The notes: generated from the letters alone by a model not told the origin. Counted from the first letter of the stretch, positions 39,496-51,640 are shown. The stretch is DNA of 64,000 nucleotides from Tubiluchus corallicola (GCA_030141605.1 JAQGDQ010000066.1:620001-684000), one strand, 5' to 3'. Translations and numbers: made by a program.

Positions 39496-41390
39496 GCGCT
39501 TTACAGCAGAAAGAGTTGCAAAAAATCTCAATTTGAATAAATAATAACCGATTTCATGTGCATGGTTTATGACAGGCGTTCACCCTTTTCATCTATAAAT
39601 AATGCTGGTGTTCGACTTATGTTACGGTATGTACGTGTAAAAGAATAATTAAAACTGTCTATAAATATAATTATCAGAAACGCAAGAGTGTAAACTGTTT
39701 CAAACAACAGCCAAATAAACTCCATACTGTTAAACAGTATTGCGCAATTGTAACCATGTACTAATCTGATGTATGGCAACCAGTATTTCACATTTGTGGA
39801 AATCGTACAGCACCAGGACGTCAATGAGTCAAGCAGACCTTATATGACCTCACAACCTACAAGAACTTAGTAGATTTATGAAAGACAGCATTGTGTGCCG
39901 AATACCTGCGACTTCGGAAAACGTCACAATGAATTACAATGGCAGGGAGTTTTGCTTTTTGGAAGCGTTCTTGTCATAGAATTCTAAATTATGCACAAAT
40001 AAGCGAGGCAGCGACAATCTCTGGCTAACTTCCTAATTGCAAGACTCTTCCCAAACAAATATTTACAACGCTTATTGGAGGAGGACTGCGAGTATCCTGA
40101 AATTCTCTAGACTATAATACGCCAACGAGAAGTACAACAAGTAAGCATGTTTTTTGTATGTAATAAACAACTAAGTAAAACTCGGGTACCTGATTAGTTT
40201 TACACGCAATGCGTGTTAAGGTAATATCACCAAAAGCAGTTAACCATAACTTATTACTTTTGCTATAGATACATTGCTCTGACTCTTCTCTTCCTATTAT
40301 AACTGCTATATTCTTAGTTATAGAGTTAGCTTTGCTGCAGCTAAGTACTATAATAACAAATGCCTACACAAGGCATCCAAACCAGAAGTCCCGCAGTGTT
40401 ACAAAGCTGAAGGCAATGGTTTTTAGAGGACAGTATAATAGCGCTCAGCTTTAATTCCATATACATGTATTGTCAAGTTTTCACATCACAGCATTCATAT
40501 TGCAGGCCCTTCTTAATAGTCATAATTTATGTAATTTTTACACGGTTAATATTGTATAAATATGAAAGATGTTTTATTCAGAATTGATACCCATAGAGCA
40601 CACAGCAGGTACATGAATTGCTCTAATCTAATAGAATGTAAAACACTATATATCATCTATATAAAATTTATATTAAATGTTAAGTTTTGCTGTATATTTG
40701 GAGCCATTAAATGCACGTTATTGATCTGTTCGAGTTGGTGTTCAGTCAACATTATGATCAACCTTTAAAGCATAGGGAGAAAGTCTAAGTACACATATAC
40801 CAATCAATATGTCAACTCAAAATCGAGGAGATTAGTAGCCTGCGGCATAAAATAAGAACCAACAAAATTTGCAGAAAACTACCTTTTGTACATGTGCATG
40901 CCTAATAACAACTGAAGCGATTTAACACAGACAGATAATTCCAGTGCACATAAGGGCTTCATGCAACCCGCCATTTCAAACAAACAGGAGAAATGTTCTC
41001 AGTTTTAGAAACCTAACTAATATCAAGTTAAAATCACAATTTTATCGTAATTATGAGTATAAAGCCTAAATTTAAGGAATGACTACGGACACTAAGAAGG
41101 GTAATGCTTTTAATACTTTAAAATGGAAGCGTTTCATTAAATATTAAAACAGAAATTTTGCGAGTGGCAGTGCGTTTGTAAACTACATAGATCACAGTAG
41201 TTTTTCGCCATATCTACCGGTTTCAACATGCAGCGCTTTTTTATTTTGAGACCCGTATTACTTCTGCTCAATCCACTGCATAATAATTATGCACAGCAGT
41301 TCTATTCTTGAAACAGTCAAACCTACAAATAAAATGTGACCGGCAATAAAATCACAGGAAAAAAATGACGGTAAAAAGGGACGATTTTGG

Positions 41391-41486
41391 CTAGGAAAAA
41401 GTCACAGGAAAAAAGTTACAACTAATTTTGACATGGTTTGGGACTTAGGGTTGGTGTCATCTTTATTTTCCTGTGACTTTTTCTTG
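41391..41486. repeat. Imperfect inverted repeat
   Basis: AGGAAAAAGTCACAGGAAAA (from 41393) pairs with TTTTCCTGTGACTTTTTCTT (ending near 41485) across about 48 bases, with two or three mismatches. A third GTCACAGGAAAA-like copy starts near 41351. The motif recalls the TTCTGGGAAAA-rich stretch at 45.9-46.1 kb. Confidence 0.7.
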
Positions 41487-43858
41487 CAACTTTTTTTTGA
41501 CTTTTTTATCTGTGTCTTTTCTACACGGATTCAAATCAACATGTCACAATAATGAAGTTACTGTATCTCATTGTCTAAAGCTTTTTCTGAGTTTATAACT
41601 GCTCACATTGTTTAACTCATCTATGTTTTTTGTATCGTTATAAAAATCTGCTACAAGCGCATGGATTTCAAAGTTGCGGATACAGTTTCAAAGAAATAAA
41701 AACACGAGACTGTAAAGCAAGAGCTGCAGCAACAGCAGCACAAGAAAGAATCGCGAGTTTTGACAGCAGATGGAACTAATCAATATCGTTCTACAAATAA
41801 TGCGTGTGATGATCATCAGCATGCTGTCTGCTTGAATCATCATTCTTCTGCCAGTTTCAAGTTAAAAAACGCTGAGACTTTAGGAGTGGTAAACGTTGAG
41901 AAATTTGGAGAGGAACAAAGCATCTCTTCCTAAGTTAACGAAAAAATGCCCCAAATTGAAAAAATAATTCTCACAAAGTGCCGTTCTTCCAGTACTGTGA
42001 CCCAGCAACGTTAACCCAGCAAACAAATATTGTGTTTTATTACAAATTGCTGACTGTTGGGCACGATCCACAAAGATTGTGTGTAAATTGCAGCGCCTCA
42101 GTCAGTTCGCGAGCCGACGGAACTGCTCGGATTACGTCGTTTACCATGGTTTACACACATACATTGTATAGCATGGCAATTGGCAGTTCTCACTCATGCC
42201 CCAGCCTCCAGGCTCAGACTCCTCACACAAAGCCCAGCGAAAATCTACAGTATTATGCGCATTCAGTAAACAATTGCTATTCACATTTTAAATTAGAATT
42301 CTTTTAGCACCAGGGCCAGCTGAGTCTATTGTAAAACACGTCGCCGGCCTCATTGAGAAAATCAAACCAGTTTATATTGAATAGTTTTTTCTGTTCCACA
42401 GCAAGCATAATATTATAAATACCGTGATGTAATAAGGCTTGCAAAAAGATTACATACAGCAGTCAATGCTCACTATCAGAAATGTATAGTCAAATACAAT
42501 GATTATTGATAATACTGGACTTCTGCCAACAGACTGCAGTTTCATGAATCTTCCCTCGGCCACTTGAATGGATTACAAGATTACATGTTATAAATCCAAA
42601 CCTCTAACTTTTAATATTTATAATAATTAATTTATTGATGTTGCTGCTTCTGGATAATGAATTTTATGTCTTAATGTAACTAACAAATTAAATCGGCTCA
42701 ATTCAATGTACACAGTTTATTAGAATAGGCTTATAAGTAGTCCTGTGTAACAACTTTGATACTTCATGTAAAAAATAGCGATGCTTTTCTCTCTCAACTC
42801 ACCATTATAGGTTTAAGTTGGGAGTTGGCCAATGGCCACCTGTACTCTACACGTATTTCACTAATTTGATAGTAAACCGTAGAACCTGTAATTTCAAACC
42901 ATTTGAAAATTACTGGAATCAATTGAGCATAACTCTATATAACTTATATGCGATGGAAATTCAAATTTAAATTCAGTGACTTTGTGTAAATATTAGGTCA
43001 ATATCACCTTAACTGATAGAAAAGGGCAAACTGATTAATAACTGTAGATATAACCAATTGTCAATCTATCTATAATGAACTGCTATGTGATAATTGTGAA
43101 TAAAATCCACCTCACTGCATTGTGATTCTACATTTAACATAGCTCTATTGAATATTGGAAAAGCATGCAGTTCCGATCACAAAATTATGATAAATCGTGG
43201 TAGAAACATCAGCTGCCACATATTTAGGTATCCAGGAGCATTTTTGTTTTGATGAAAATGCGCAATATTTGGCTAGACTACTCTGTTTAGCCTACTGAAC
43301 AAATCAAGATTGATTAGGAACATAGGTCATGAAATAAATGAGGGTAAAATGTCAGGTTCAACAAAACTGAAACTACTATGAGATGAGCAAGAGACATTCA
43401 GGAAACAATGACCACTTGAGTGAGGGCTGCACAATAACAAAGCTTTAAAAGCCAGCATATCGATAGCATAATAAAGACTTTAAGCACACCATGAATTTTC
43501 CTCTAAGTCTAAACCACTATAGGTCTATATAAGCTATTGTAGCAGACTTACCAGAGTTCTTTTATAAAGACTGCAAAAAATGCCACTACAGAAAATGAAT
43601 GTTACTGAAAGCTCAGAATGTCACTTAAACAAGCATCCGAATAGTAAATTATTATTATTTAATTTATTAGTTTATTTTGTATGAAAATATAAGGTTACAA
43701 AGTTAACAGGTTTTTAGTAAACTATGGGAATAGAAGTGATGCTAGTAAAATGGGAAAAATTTGATTTCGACAAAGTTCAAATTTGGATTTATTGGTTTTA
43801 TTCGTTTCCTTGTACTCCAACAACAAAATAATTTTTACGCAACTGATTTACTACTTAC

Positions 43859-44051
43859 CTGCAATTTTCAGTACGGCTCTATCCGCAGGATCTAAGGCCA
43901 GAATTGCAAGTGGTTTGTTTTCCTCGCATTTCTCTTTCGACATATTCATTTTCATACATGCCTGTTTTACATCTTCAAAACTTCTAACACTAACGCGATT
44001 TTCAGGCTGTCTTCGCTTTTTACCTTGTCTTGTTCTGCAGGGACTAGCCAT
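43859..44051 (-). CDS. MACF1/DST: Spectraplakin alternative first exon A
   Basis: Sixty-four codons plus one base from ATG to a strong GTAAGT donor in phase 1. The exon starts MASPCRTRQGKKRRQPENRV and ends LALDPADRAVLKIA. When joined to the shared exon it gives DPADRAVLKIADERDAIQKK, which matches DPAERAVVRVADERDRVQKK of vertebrate MACF1 and dystonin. This junction is what identifies the gene as a spectraplakin rather than plectin or another CH protein. The exon has a basic N-terminus and no membrane or signal sequence. Its donor is 19.3 kb from the shared exon, and exon B lies inside that intron, so the isoforms must use separate promoters. Confidence 0.92.
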
Positions 44052-45308
44052 TTCCTTTCATAGAATTCAGACTATGGAAAAAAATCTGGCTACTATTCTA
44101 CTAATCTAGCTTGGTGCAAAGATTCACCGAGCATCGATTTCTTCATCACAACATTTTGAAACGCCATGGTCTATGTTTACAGTTAAGTATGAAGCTCTCT
44201 ATGCACGCTTATCACATACATTCCTAACGGTTTTTATTTCTGCACTATAAACCACGAGCATCTCGAAATTCTCACCGGCGGGAAGATTCTGCACATAACT
44301 GCCCACAGGATACAGAATAAGGTTCAGCTGAAGCAAGCAAATTATAATTCATTTACCAAGCTCGGCAACACACTGGGCGCACGTTTACAAACCGCTGACT
44401 GGCAAACCAGGTCGATCAATCCAAGGCTCTATTCAGTCAGTCACAGCTGCTCCATCTAGCGCTAACTGTTGTAAGCAAAATTATCGGAAACTGTCCCGCA
44501 AAATTTCCTCCTTGCTTTATGAACTCATAGGTGTAAGGGAGGGCTGAGCCGCTCTTGCCCGAAAAAAGTCCGGACTCGGCAATTACCTCATGATCAAAAA
44601 ATACCCAGATTTCGGGCACTTTGTTTAGCGACACAGAGAAATTTTGAGATTTCCTTTTATGAAAAATATATTTTTATTTTTTTCATCATTTGACAGGTGT
44701 CCAAAAAATTTGGTAATTGCTCGAATATTGGGGGGGGGGGCTGCAGCCCCACAGCCTCTGGTTCGAACGACAATGTATGAACTAAAATGACACCCCTTAG
44801 TAAAATATGAGTTTAGGGTTAGGGTTATACTCACACAAGGATGTTATGCTTCAAGACAGTTTGTTTGTTAATTGTTTGCTATATTAGTAAGCCTATTACC
44901 TAAATATAACAGATTTCCATGAAACTTTGTGGAGAAGGAGGTATAGGGTGCCAAAATAGGCGTTTTTTTCGTCTTTTTGCGTAACTTGATTGAACATCAC
45001 ATACAAAAATCATTCGTGAAAGTTGCAAAACAAAATATTTTCTAAAACAAAATTAAAAAACAAGGTTGACCCTTAAAACATTGTGTCATTTGAAATTATT
45101 CTGATTTCTGATAGTCATTAGTCAAAGTACTAGAGATAATTAAAATAAGAGAAGAGAGAGAAAGAGGGAGAGAGAGAGACAGAGAGAGATGGAGTGAAGA
45201 AAGGGAGAAGAGTGAGGATAAGAGATAAAGACAAAGTTAAGTCATATAGCTGCTGTTTAAACTATGTCATAAATGTTCGTGTAGCTGCTGCTTGAAAATA
45301 TATCTTAC
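44052..45308. other. Region upstream of spectraplakin first exon A
   Basis: The probable promoter region of the long isoform, on the minus strand. The stretch 44100-44600 is GC-richer than the introns, but no TATA box or other core element is clear. It also contains a ten-base G run near 44731-44740 and two TTAGGG copies near 44813, too few to be telomeric. Confidence 0.4.
45144..45236. repeat. GA-rich purine tract
   Basis: Nearly uninterrupted purines on the plus strand with many GA repeats. A similar tract lies at 45781-45895, so the two flank the coiled-coil exon candidate and the trinucleotide array. Confidence 0.9.
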
Positions 45309-45392
45309 CTGTTCGTGTAGCTGCTGTTTAAAGGCGATCTCTTCCTCCATGGCGGAGATTCGAGTTTCAAAATCTTTTCTCATCATTATTTC
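45309..45392 (-). CDS. Candidate coiled-coil exon, gene unknown
   Basis: The minus strand reads 28 codons to a perfect GTAAGA donor in phase 0. The peptide EIMMRKDFETRISAMEEEIA then FKQQLHEQ has a heptad-like pattern of charged and hydrophobic residues typical of a coiled coil. The 5' limit is uncertain: CGAGCAG before GAA gives the coordinates shown, and TTTCAAAG would add nine bases. An in-frame TGA lies about 30 bases upstream. Its phase 0 end does not fit the phase 1 entry of the shared CH1 exon, so it is probably not a spectraplakin first exon. It may belong to a neighbouring minus-strand gene whose other exons I could not find. Confidence 0.4.
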
Positions 45393-45453
45393 CTGCTCGT
45401 TGCTTTGAAATATTCAAATTTTATAAATAAGCATTGAAGACAAGATTGAGCTA

Positions 45454-45529
45454 GTTGCTGCTGCTACTGCTGTTGTTGTTGATGTTGTTGCTGCTGCTGC
45501 TACTGCTGTTGCTGATGTTGTTGCTGTTG

Positions 45530-45561
<32 letters not shown>

Positions 45562-45745
45562 GGTGATGGTGGTGGGGGTGGTGGTGTTGGTGGTGTTTGT
45601 GGTGGTGGTGGTGTTGTCACGGGCTACGATTGTTGTTTTTTTTGTTGTTGTTGTCATGTTGCCGTCATCATCGTCACCGTTGTTGTTCGCGGTGAGCTCA
45701 TTGTCATTGCCATTGCCATCGTTAGTGCTGCTGTTGTGGTTGTGG
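45454..45745. repeat. TGT/TGC/TGG trinucleotide array
   Basis: A long compound trinucleotide repeat: TTG/CTG/GTT on the left, GGT in the middle, and GTT/CAT mixtures on the right. It gives poly-Leu, poly-Thr and poly-Asn frames that are artefacts. Confidence 0.95.
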
Positions 45746-45780
45746 ACAGATTTTGCATGTTATAGAAACAATGATAAAAA

Positions 45781-45895
45781 AGGCGGCGGAAAAAGATAGG
45801 GAGGGAGAGAAGGATCGAGAGAGAAAGACAGTGAGAGGATGAGAGAGAGAAAGAGGCAAACAGGGAGAAGCAAACAGAAAAAGAGAAATTGGAGG
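45781..45895. repeat. Second GA-rich purine tract
   Basis: Purine-rich on the plus strand with GAGAGAGAAAG repeats, resembling the tract at 45144-45236. Confidence 0.85.
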
Positions 45896-45944
45896 CTTTA
45901 TCCTACTAAAATACCTTTTTAAAGCAATTAATTTACCTTGCTGT

Positions 45945-46425
45945 GATTTTTCTGTTAAGATATCTTACTGGGATATGTCTTTTCTGTGAAACGAGTTTTC
46001 TGGGAAAAAAATTTGTGGGAAAAAGTTTTCAGGGGAAATTTTTTTCGGCAATTTTTTCTGATAATGGTTTTTCTGTGAAAAAACTTCCTCGAATACACTT
46101 TTTCTGGGAAATGGGCCTAAACCGTATGGAAATTACTCAATCTCTTGAATAGCGGTTTCGTTTTGAAGTTCTTTCTCCTTTACAAGAACACTTCATCTGA
46201 AAATGAGCCTCTTAAGTTGTCTACTGTAGATTGCATGTTGCATTATAATTATTTTAATTACTTTCTTATTTTTGAAATTATCTGTAATTCTGTATCAAGG
46301 CGATATATTTGCCGTTTTTACCTACTTTTTCATTTGTGCCATTTTTTCCTGTGCCATTTTACCATGCCCGTTTTTCTGTGCCATTTTTACTTATTTTTCC
46401 ATCTGTGCCATTTTTCCCGTGTAAT
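45945..46425. repeat. Two degenerate T-rich repeat arrays
   Basis: From about 45945 to 46110 variants of TTTTCTGTGAAAA and TTTTCTGGGAAAA recur every 15-30 bases. From about 46315 to 46425 TGTGCCATTTTT recurs four or five times. Neither codes for anything recognisable. Confidence 0.7.
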
Positions 46426-49400
46426 AAAGAAGTTAAAGCCTAGTTCATAAATGAGACATGGTTCTGGATGAGTACACAAATAGACACAGGATTCAAAATT
46501 TCATATCTGTGTGTGTGTGTATGTGTGTGAACAGATTCTGGAAGGACGCAGTTTGGGTATGTACCCGTACAATCCCCCTTTTGGCACTTTCTAGCTAAAC
46601 AAAACGCTACTCCCAATTTTTACACACTGCGTCTGATTTAACATTTCGTGGGGAATACATTGATGTATGACATGCCCCTTTACGACTTGTGTTTTTTTTT
46701 TGTAATTTTCTTAGATCGGGGTTTCGCTAATTCTGACATGTTTGCATGAGGCCATGTGTCAGCCGCTGGAAAAAACTGGCTCATGTCTAAATAGCCAATA
46801 CATAGTACTTTTTAAACATGGGCTTCTAAACATATTGTCATGTTGACACCATCACGTATAAGACCAACCTGTGAAGGAAAAAATAGCGTGCTAGCCTTAG
46901 GCGTATCCTACAACTGGCGAACCGTAACACTGACGAACCATAACACTGATAAACCGACCAAAACCGTACCACTGACGAACCATACCACTGGCATACTGTC
47001 AACTGGTAAAATAAATAGTACATGATGGCTTCATTTTTGTCCTTTACATTGCAATTACTGCAGATTTTAAAACTCTCGTCGCGGTTAGTGAGTGATATTA
47101 TTATCGATAGTGAGGACATAGATTATGATATAGCGTGGCGAGCATTGATGCGGTAGATTTGGACGTCCTGGGAGTAAAAAAGTCTTGTTGTTTAGCGACT
47201 GAGTGCCAGGAATGAAGTACGGAATCTGGCGCGCCGACCTGGCCCACTGAATTTTTTTGCGGATACGGACACACACTGCTTGCAATGCTGACGGAGTCGC
47301 GATCCAGTCCGGATCTGGCTTCAAAATTGGAATAATTTAGTTTTCTGGAAGCTTGTTCGAGTTCATTTTTTCTAAAAGTTAAAAATGTCCAACCAGTTAC
47401 TGAGTGGTCGGCTTCATCTGATCAGACATTCGGTCACATTTATGCGGACGTCCAGAACAGGGATAGAGATTATTCCTTAAAAATTCACCCTGGGCATCTG
47501 AGGGCGCACCATAAGTTCCCTCAGTGTAGAGTACCTTTGTATTTACTGCACAGTCTACCACTGTGACGTGCCCAGTTTTCCATGTCTTTTAGCTCATAAG
47601 CATTTTTAGGTTTCTATTTATTGCCAAACCTTTTTCAGAAATGCTTTTCAGACACCACCTTTCAATAACTCTTTAAAAGAGTGATCTGTACGTGTTATAG
47701 ACTTAGGAATTTGCTCACATTTTTGTGATCGAGGTAAGATGGGGAAGATGGAGGCCTGCAGAAAGAAATATTCTTATAATATCTAAAATTTGGTTGCGGA
47801 ATATTTTTTTAAACTCACGTTATCAATCATCAATGATTTAATTGTCATAATTATCGCGAATTAACTTTGAGTCCCAAACTGGTTGCATGAAGTTCTCGGC
47901 GTTATCAAATTCATTTTTTATTAGCCAAAAGCTCTTAAGTTGTGCAACCTTGTACGCTGCATTCCCAGATGATTTTTCTCACGTTAGCTAGCAAGGGTCG
48001 TTATTTCAGGCAAAGCCTTCTATTTCATCGCATTTTGCGCAACATTTACTTTGAAATAATAAATTTTCATTGGTGGAAGACCGGAAGAATTACTTTAAAA
48101 TTGGGAGAACTGGAGGTTAGGTTGTTACCATTAAAAGCCAAACCGGGAGAGTTGGATTCGTACCAAACTAAATCTCGCGCACGACTTATTCCAATTATTT
48201 TCCTAGCGGAGGGCGCAGCCATTGTATGACGTAATCTCGCGGAGCCTCGAACCTTAGCGGAACAAAAATAAGAGGGGTCCTCGCGTCTTTGCTGAATGCA
48301 AAGCGTGTGGTAAAGCAATAAAGCCATAGCACGTGTTTCGCTTTCTTGGTATATGGTTGTATACTACAGCATTCAATTAATTTTAATTATTAATTAATTA
48401 ATGACTATTGTAAGTTTTTTGAGATTAATACCAGTTGGCCCATGTTAATTACGTACTTATTTGTTGGATTTGTTATGTTTACTTGTTTTGAAAGCAATTC
48501 CCTTATCAAATCTCTTGTGCGGCATCTCACAGTACCAGTATCAAATTTTATAAAAGTATATGTAGTATTTCTGTTATTATAAAGATGAAAATCTGTTTAT
48601 GTGGATGCTCACCCAGATGCTGCAGTGTACCCCACATGTTGAGTACGTACCATAAGAACCAGCATGGGAAGGTTTACAACTGCCTGCAGAAGGGACATGA
48701 CTGCCCCCTCCCCTCAAAAAAATATATAGCCAAAATGGTTTCCAGAATGGCAGTTGTTAGGATGTTCTGTTATATAGAACTAGCATGGTCCCGGGAAGGT
48801 TTTAAGCTAGTGCCAGTATACTGCCTGCTGCCAAAATGGTGTCCAAAGTAATATCCAGGTAGCGTGTGCAGACTCACTGCTAATGAATAATATGCAAGGC
48901 AAATGCTTGGAAAAGAAAAAGAATTATAATTAACTCCGTTATTATATTTAGTATAACACACTAGGCCTACTTAGCAGAATGAATATAGATTGCATAATGT
49001 GAGGTAATATCGAAAATACCTAAGACAATAAGAGAATAATAAGACAATGAGATAATGCACTCCTTGGTTAGGCCTAACAAAAACAATAGCTTCCACTAAA
49101 ACATTTTAGAATCTGGTTGACCAAACTCGTTTCTGTGCTGAATGTGCTCTATGTCCAACAACTTTTGCCTATTTCTCCATATTATTCGAAGGATTTTTGC
49201 CAAGTGAAAAGTGACAGAGATATGTTCTTGCTTTTGTTTATTCTTTTTCACATGGTATGTTCACTGAGTAGTATAATTCCGTGCATTTAGTGGAATATCA
49301 TTGAATGCTTTTGCAGAAAATGTACGTTTAGCAAATACGTGCTTGAATAAATTGAAAACTTTTTTGGGAAAATGCGAAGATTTAAAATTGCAAATGAAAA

Positions 49401-49437
49401 CTGTATTACTTCATATTTATTTTAAATTATAGGTTTT
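46426..49437. other. Intergenic region and probable promoter of the Ig-EGF gene
   Basis: A short degenerate duplication of GACGAACCATA-type units lies near 46915-46995. CpG-rich sequence occurs near 47150-47320 and 48160-48300, the latter about 1.2 kb before the signal-peptide exon. At 48655-48850 two diverged copies of a unit of about 120 bp follow each other (AGAACCAGCATGG and AGAACTAGCATGG starts). No exon could be supported. A TTAAATTATAG just before 49432 may be a 5' UTR acceptor, which would place the true promoter further upstream. Confidence 0.5.
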
Positions 49438-49519
49438 ATGATGAAAATGATAAGTCAGTGGCTGTTTGTAGTATCTCTTGTTGTGCTGCTACTTCATGTG
49501 AAGAAATGCATTGGATTAG
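49438..49519 (+). CDS. Ig-EGF gene, exon 1: signal peptide
   Basis: ATG at 49438 opens 27 codons plus one base, ending at GTACGT (phase 1). It encodes MMKMISQWLFVVSLVVLLLH then VKKCIGL: a basic start, a hydrophobic core of about 13 residues and a small-residue end. That is a typical secretory signal peptide. Phase 1 after the signal peptide is the usual arrangement before Ig modules and fits the next exon exactly. A second ATG follows immediately at 49441. Start choice between these two is open. Confidence 0.85.
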
Positions 49520-50391
49520 GTACGTCTTGCGAAAATCTTTGTTTGATAGAAAAAGTAAAAAATACATAGAAATCTGTATAGTCAGCTTCTGTTTATTATC
49601 CAATTAATAATATTAGGCTCTATTAATTATTGCATAATGCACGTATTCTGTTAAACTTGTTTAACATTATATTTGAAAATAGCTAGTATTAGGTTGCCGA
49701 AATACTGAAATGTGTTTCTCAATAAATCATCACTTAACCCGTTAGCTTTTATATTTTATTCAGTGTTATTAGGTGTTATTAGTCCAATTAAACAATTATC
49801 TTAACATACATCGCCAGATGGGAAAATCTAAAACCAAATGTGCAAAAAAAGATAAAAATTATAGACCTATAATGAATAAGAGAAAAGTATTTATAAGTTT
49901 GCTCATGTTTAAGATCACAGATGACATAATATACTAAGGTGAATAAAAATAAGTTTTATGAATTATAGTATTATAATATTAATATAAATAAAAGGAGATA
50001 AATTATATAAGTGTTTTATGTGCATTGCACCAGATCCAAATTTGCTTTTATGCAGTTTGTTACATATAAACTATGCAATTGGCTCATGTAGCGCATTCTT
50101 CCAACACTTTTACTACATTTAGAAACATTAGTAGTTAGCATCTAAAATCAGGGGCGTCGTGCACCAAAAAAAATTGGGGGGGGCCCGACTGTATATTATG
50201 ACGGAACTTGACTGTTTAAAAAACGTATAATTTTGAATTCCCACACAGTATTTTGCGTGCAAGAAAAACAATTTATTTATTCCCCAACTGGCATTTAACT
50301 TAAAGCTATAGCAACGGAAACTTAATTAAAATTAAAAATTATATTAAAATTTAATTAAGTATTTATTAGCTGTCAGGAATCCGACGCAGAA

Positions 50392-51578
50392 CTATCGACG
50401 CAGAACATCACTCCAGAAGAGCTCAACCACAGACTTCAAGTCCATATTCTTTGTTTTCTCAGCCTCAACTGCAAGGATCATCAGGTCACTCAGTCGTGAC
50501 TGACTCATTGTACTGCGGAGAGCATTCTTGACAAATTTAAGAACACAAAAGGATCTCTCACAAGAGCAAGATGTAACGGGCAGAGTCAGAATCAACTGGT
50601 ATACGATGGAGATCATTGGGAAAAGTTTGTCCAGTCCAGAAGTCATATAACAGTATATTGAGTGAATGCAGTTTGTGTTGACATGTTCAGGAACAGAGTC
50701 TGCAGTGACAGCATGAGTGAACAAGCGGTACTCCAACTCGAGGGTTTCTTCATCGAGATCAGCCATGTAGAAGGTGCAAAGAGTCTTGACTTTCTCCATC
50801 TTTGCAGGTGATGTTGATGGGTTGATCAGACAGTCAGTTGACAATACCAACGGAATGACATCAGAACCAAATCTAGAGTTCAACGCACTTGTCATCAGGT
50901 CGATGATCTCATAGAACAGAGCTGTTCGGAGAGAATCAACACCGGTTTGTTGCTTTACCTCTGTATGCCAGTACTCGTCAATTCTTTTCGAGACTTTGCG
51001 ACGACGTGGCTCACTGTACTCCACCCCAATGCTCTCAGCTATTTCTTGTGCAATCTTCCAGTACTTTTCGAAGTCATTCACGGTTCGCTTTGCTGCAGTC
51101 TCTTTAATTAAGGCTTGGATGAGAAGCACTGCTGATGGCACATTGAGTTCTTTGCTCTGGAGTGCTTTGGAAACAATCTGTGACATTCCCTCAGATCAGT
51201 CATGATTGATAAACACAGACAAAATTCATAATTTATTGATTTTAGGAGGGAGAACGCCTCTCCGGCAGTTTTTCGATCATATGATGGTCCTTCGGTAAAG
51301 GATTCCAATGTCATGACTACACCAGTCAGATTGTCCTTAAGAGCCTTGCAGTTGTCGACGCAAGACGACCACCGAGTTGCTGAAAGCGGGTGCAGAGTCT
51401 TGGATGCTTTGTTGTGTTCATTCGATTCGAGCTGTAGGATCTCATCTTGGATTTTCGCAAATGCCGCGTGTCGTTTTGTGGATCCTTCGATGAAATTGTA
51501 GAGGGATTCAACTACACCAAAGTGTAGTTGTCCAATCAGGAGGTGGCTGAGCCATGGCTCATCAATTTGTATCTCCCA
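50392..51578 (-). pseudogene. hAT transposase, C-terminal part, frameshifted
   Basis: The 3' part (50392-51186) is open for 264 codons and ends with the hAT dimerisation region: LPVTSCSCERSFCVLKFVKN, then ALRSTMSQSRLSDLMIL. The S-CERSF..LK...R..M...RL..L motif is diagnostic. Further 5', in a different frame, the sequence continues through LHPLSATRWSSCVDNCKALK, the conserved TRWSS block, and up to about 51578. One frameshift near 51190-51205 separates the two. The N-terminal zinc finger and first half of the catalytic region are absent. The type resembles TTF/ZMYM-related hAT transposases common in animal genomes. The copy cannot encode a full enzyme. Confidence 0.9.
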
Positions 51579-51640
51579 AACTGACTCTCTTGTACTAGGC
51601 TAGCTCGACAAACTGACTCTCTGGTACTAGGCTAGCTCAA
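51577..51640. repeat. Two tandem 32 bp copies inside the hAT element
   Basis: CAAACTGACTCTCTTGTACT (51577) and CAAACTGACTCTCTGGTACT (51609) start two adjacent 32 bp units that continue AGGCTAGCTC. The array sits exactly where transposase homology stops, so it may mark the internal deletion junction. Confidence 0.85.

Larger units (their letters stand above)
29300..43858. other. 5' intron of spectraplakin between first exons A and B
   Basis: A 14.5 kb non-coding stretch rich in simple repeats. It holds (CT)n at 31650-31709, a CCT/CTT patch at about 31983-32018, pentanucleotide repeats at 35343-35434, duplications of 52 and 53 bp, a CRE-like TGACGTCA at 35949-35956, a hAT-like end near 38412, a SINE-like head near 39467 and an inverted repeat at 41391-41486. 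Open frames at 31262-31483, 35936-36217 and 41978-42307 (plus) lack splice or homology support. Confidence 0.7.

Noticed and set aside
41978-42307. Plus-strand frame of 109 codons
   Set aside because: Overlaps an equally long minus-strand frame, with low-complexity composition and no homology. Neither strand has supporting splice sites.
44813-44828. TTAGGGTTAGGG telomere-like sequence
   Set aside because: Only two copies, interstitial, with no array. It does not mark a chromosome end.
45414-45799. Poly-Leu, poly-Thr and poly-Pro open frames
   Set aside because: They are translations of the trinucleotide array in different frames.
47942-48327. Overlapping frames on both strands near the CpG-rich patch
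   Set aside because: The two strands give equally protein-like frames, which is typical of GC-rich non-coding DNA. No domain is seen.
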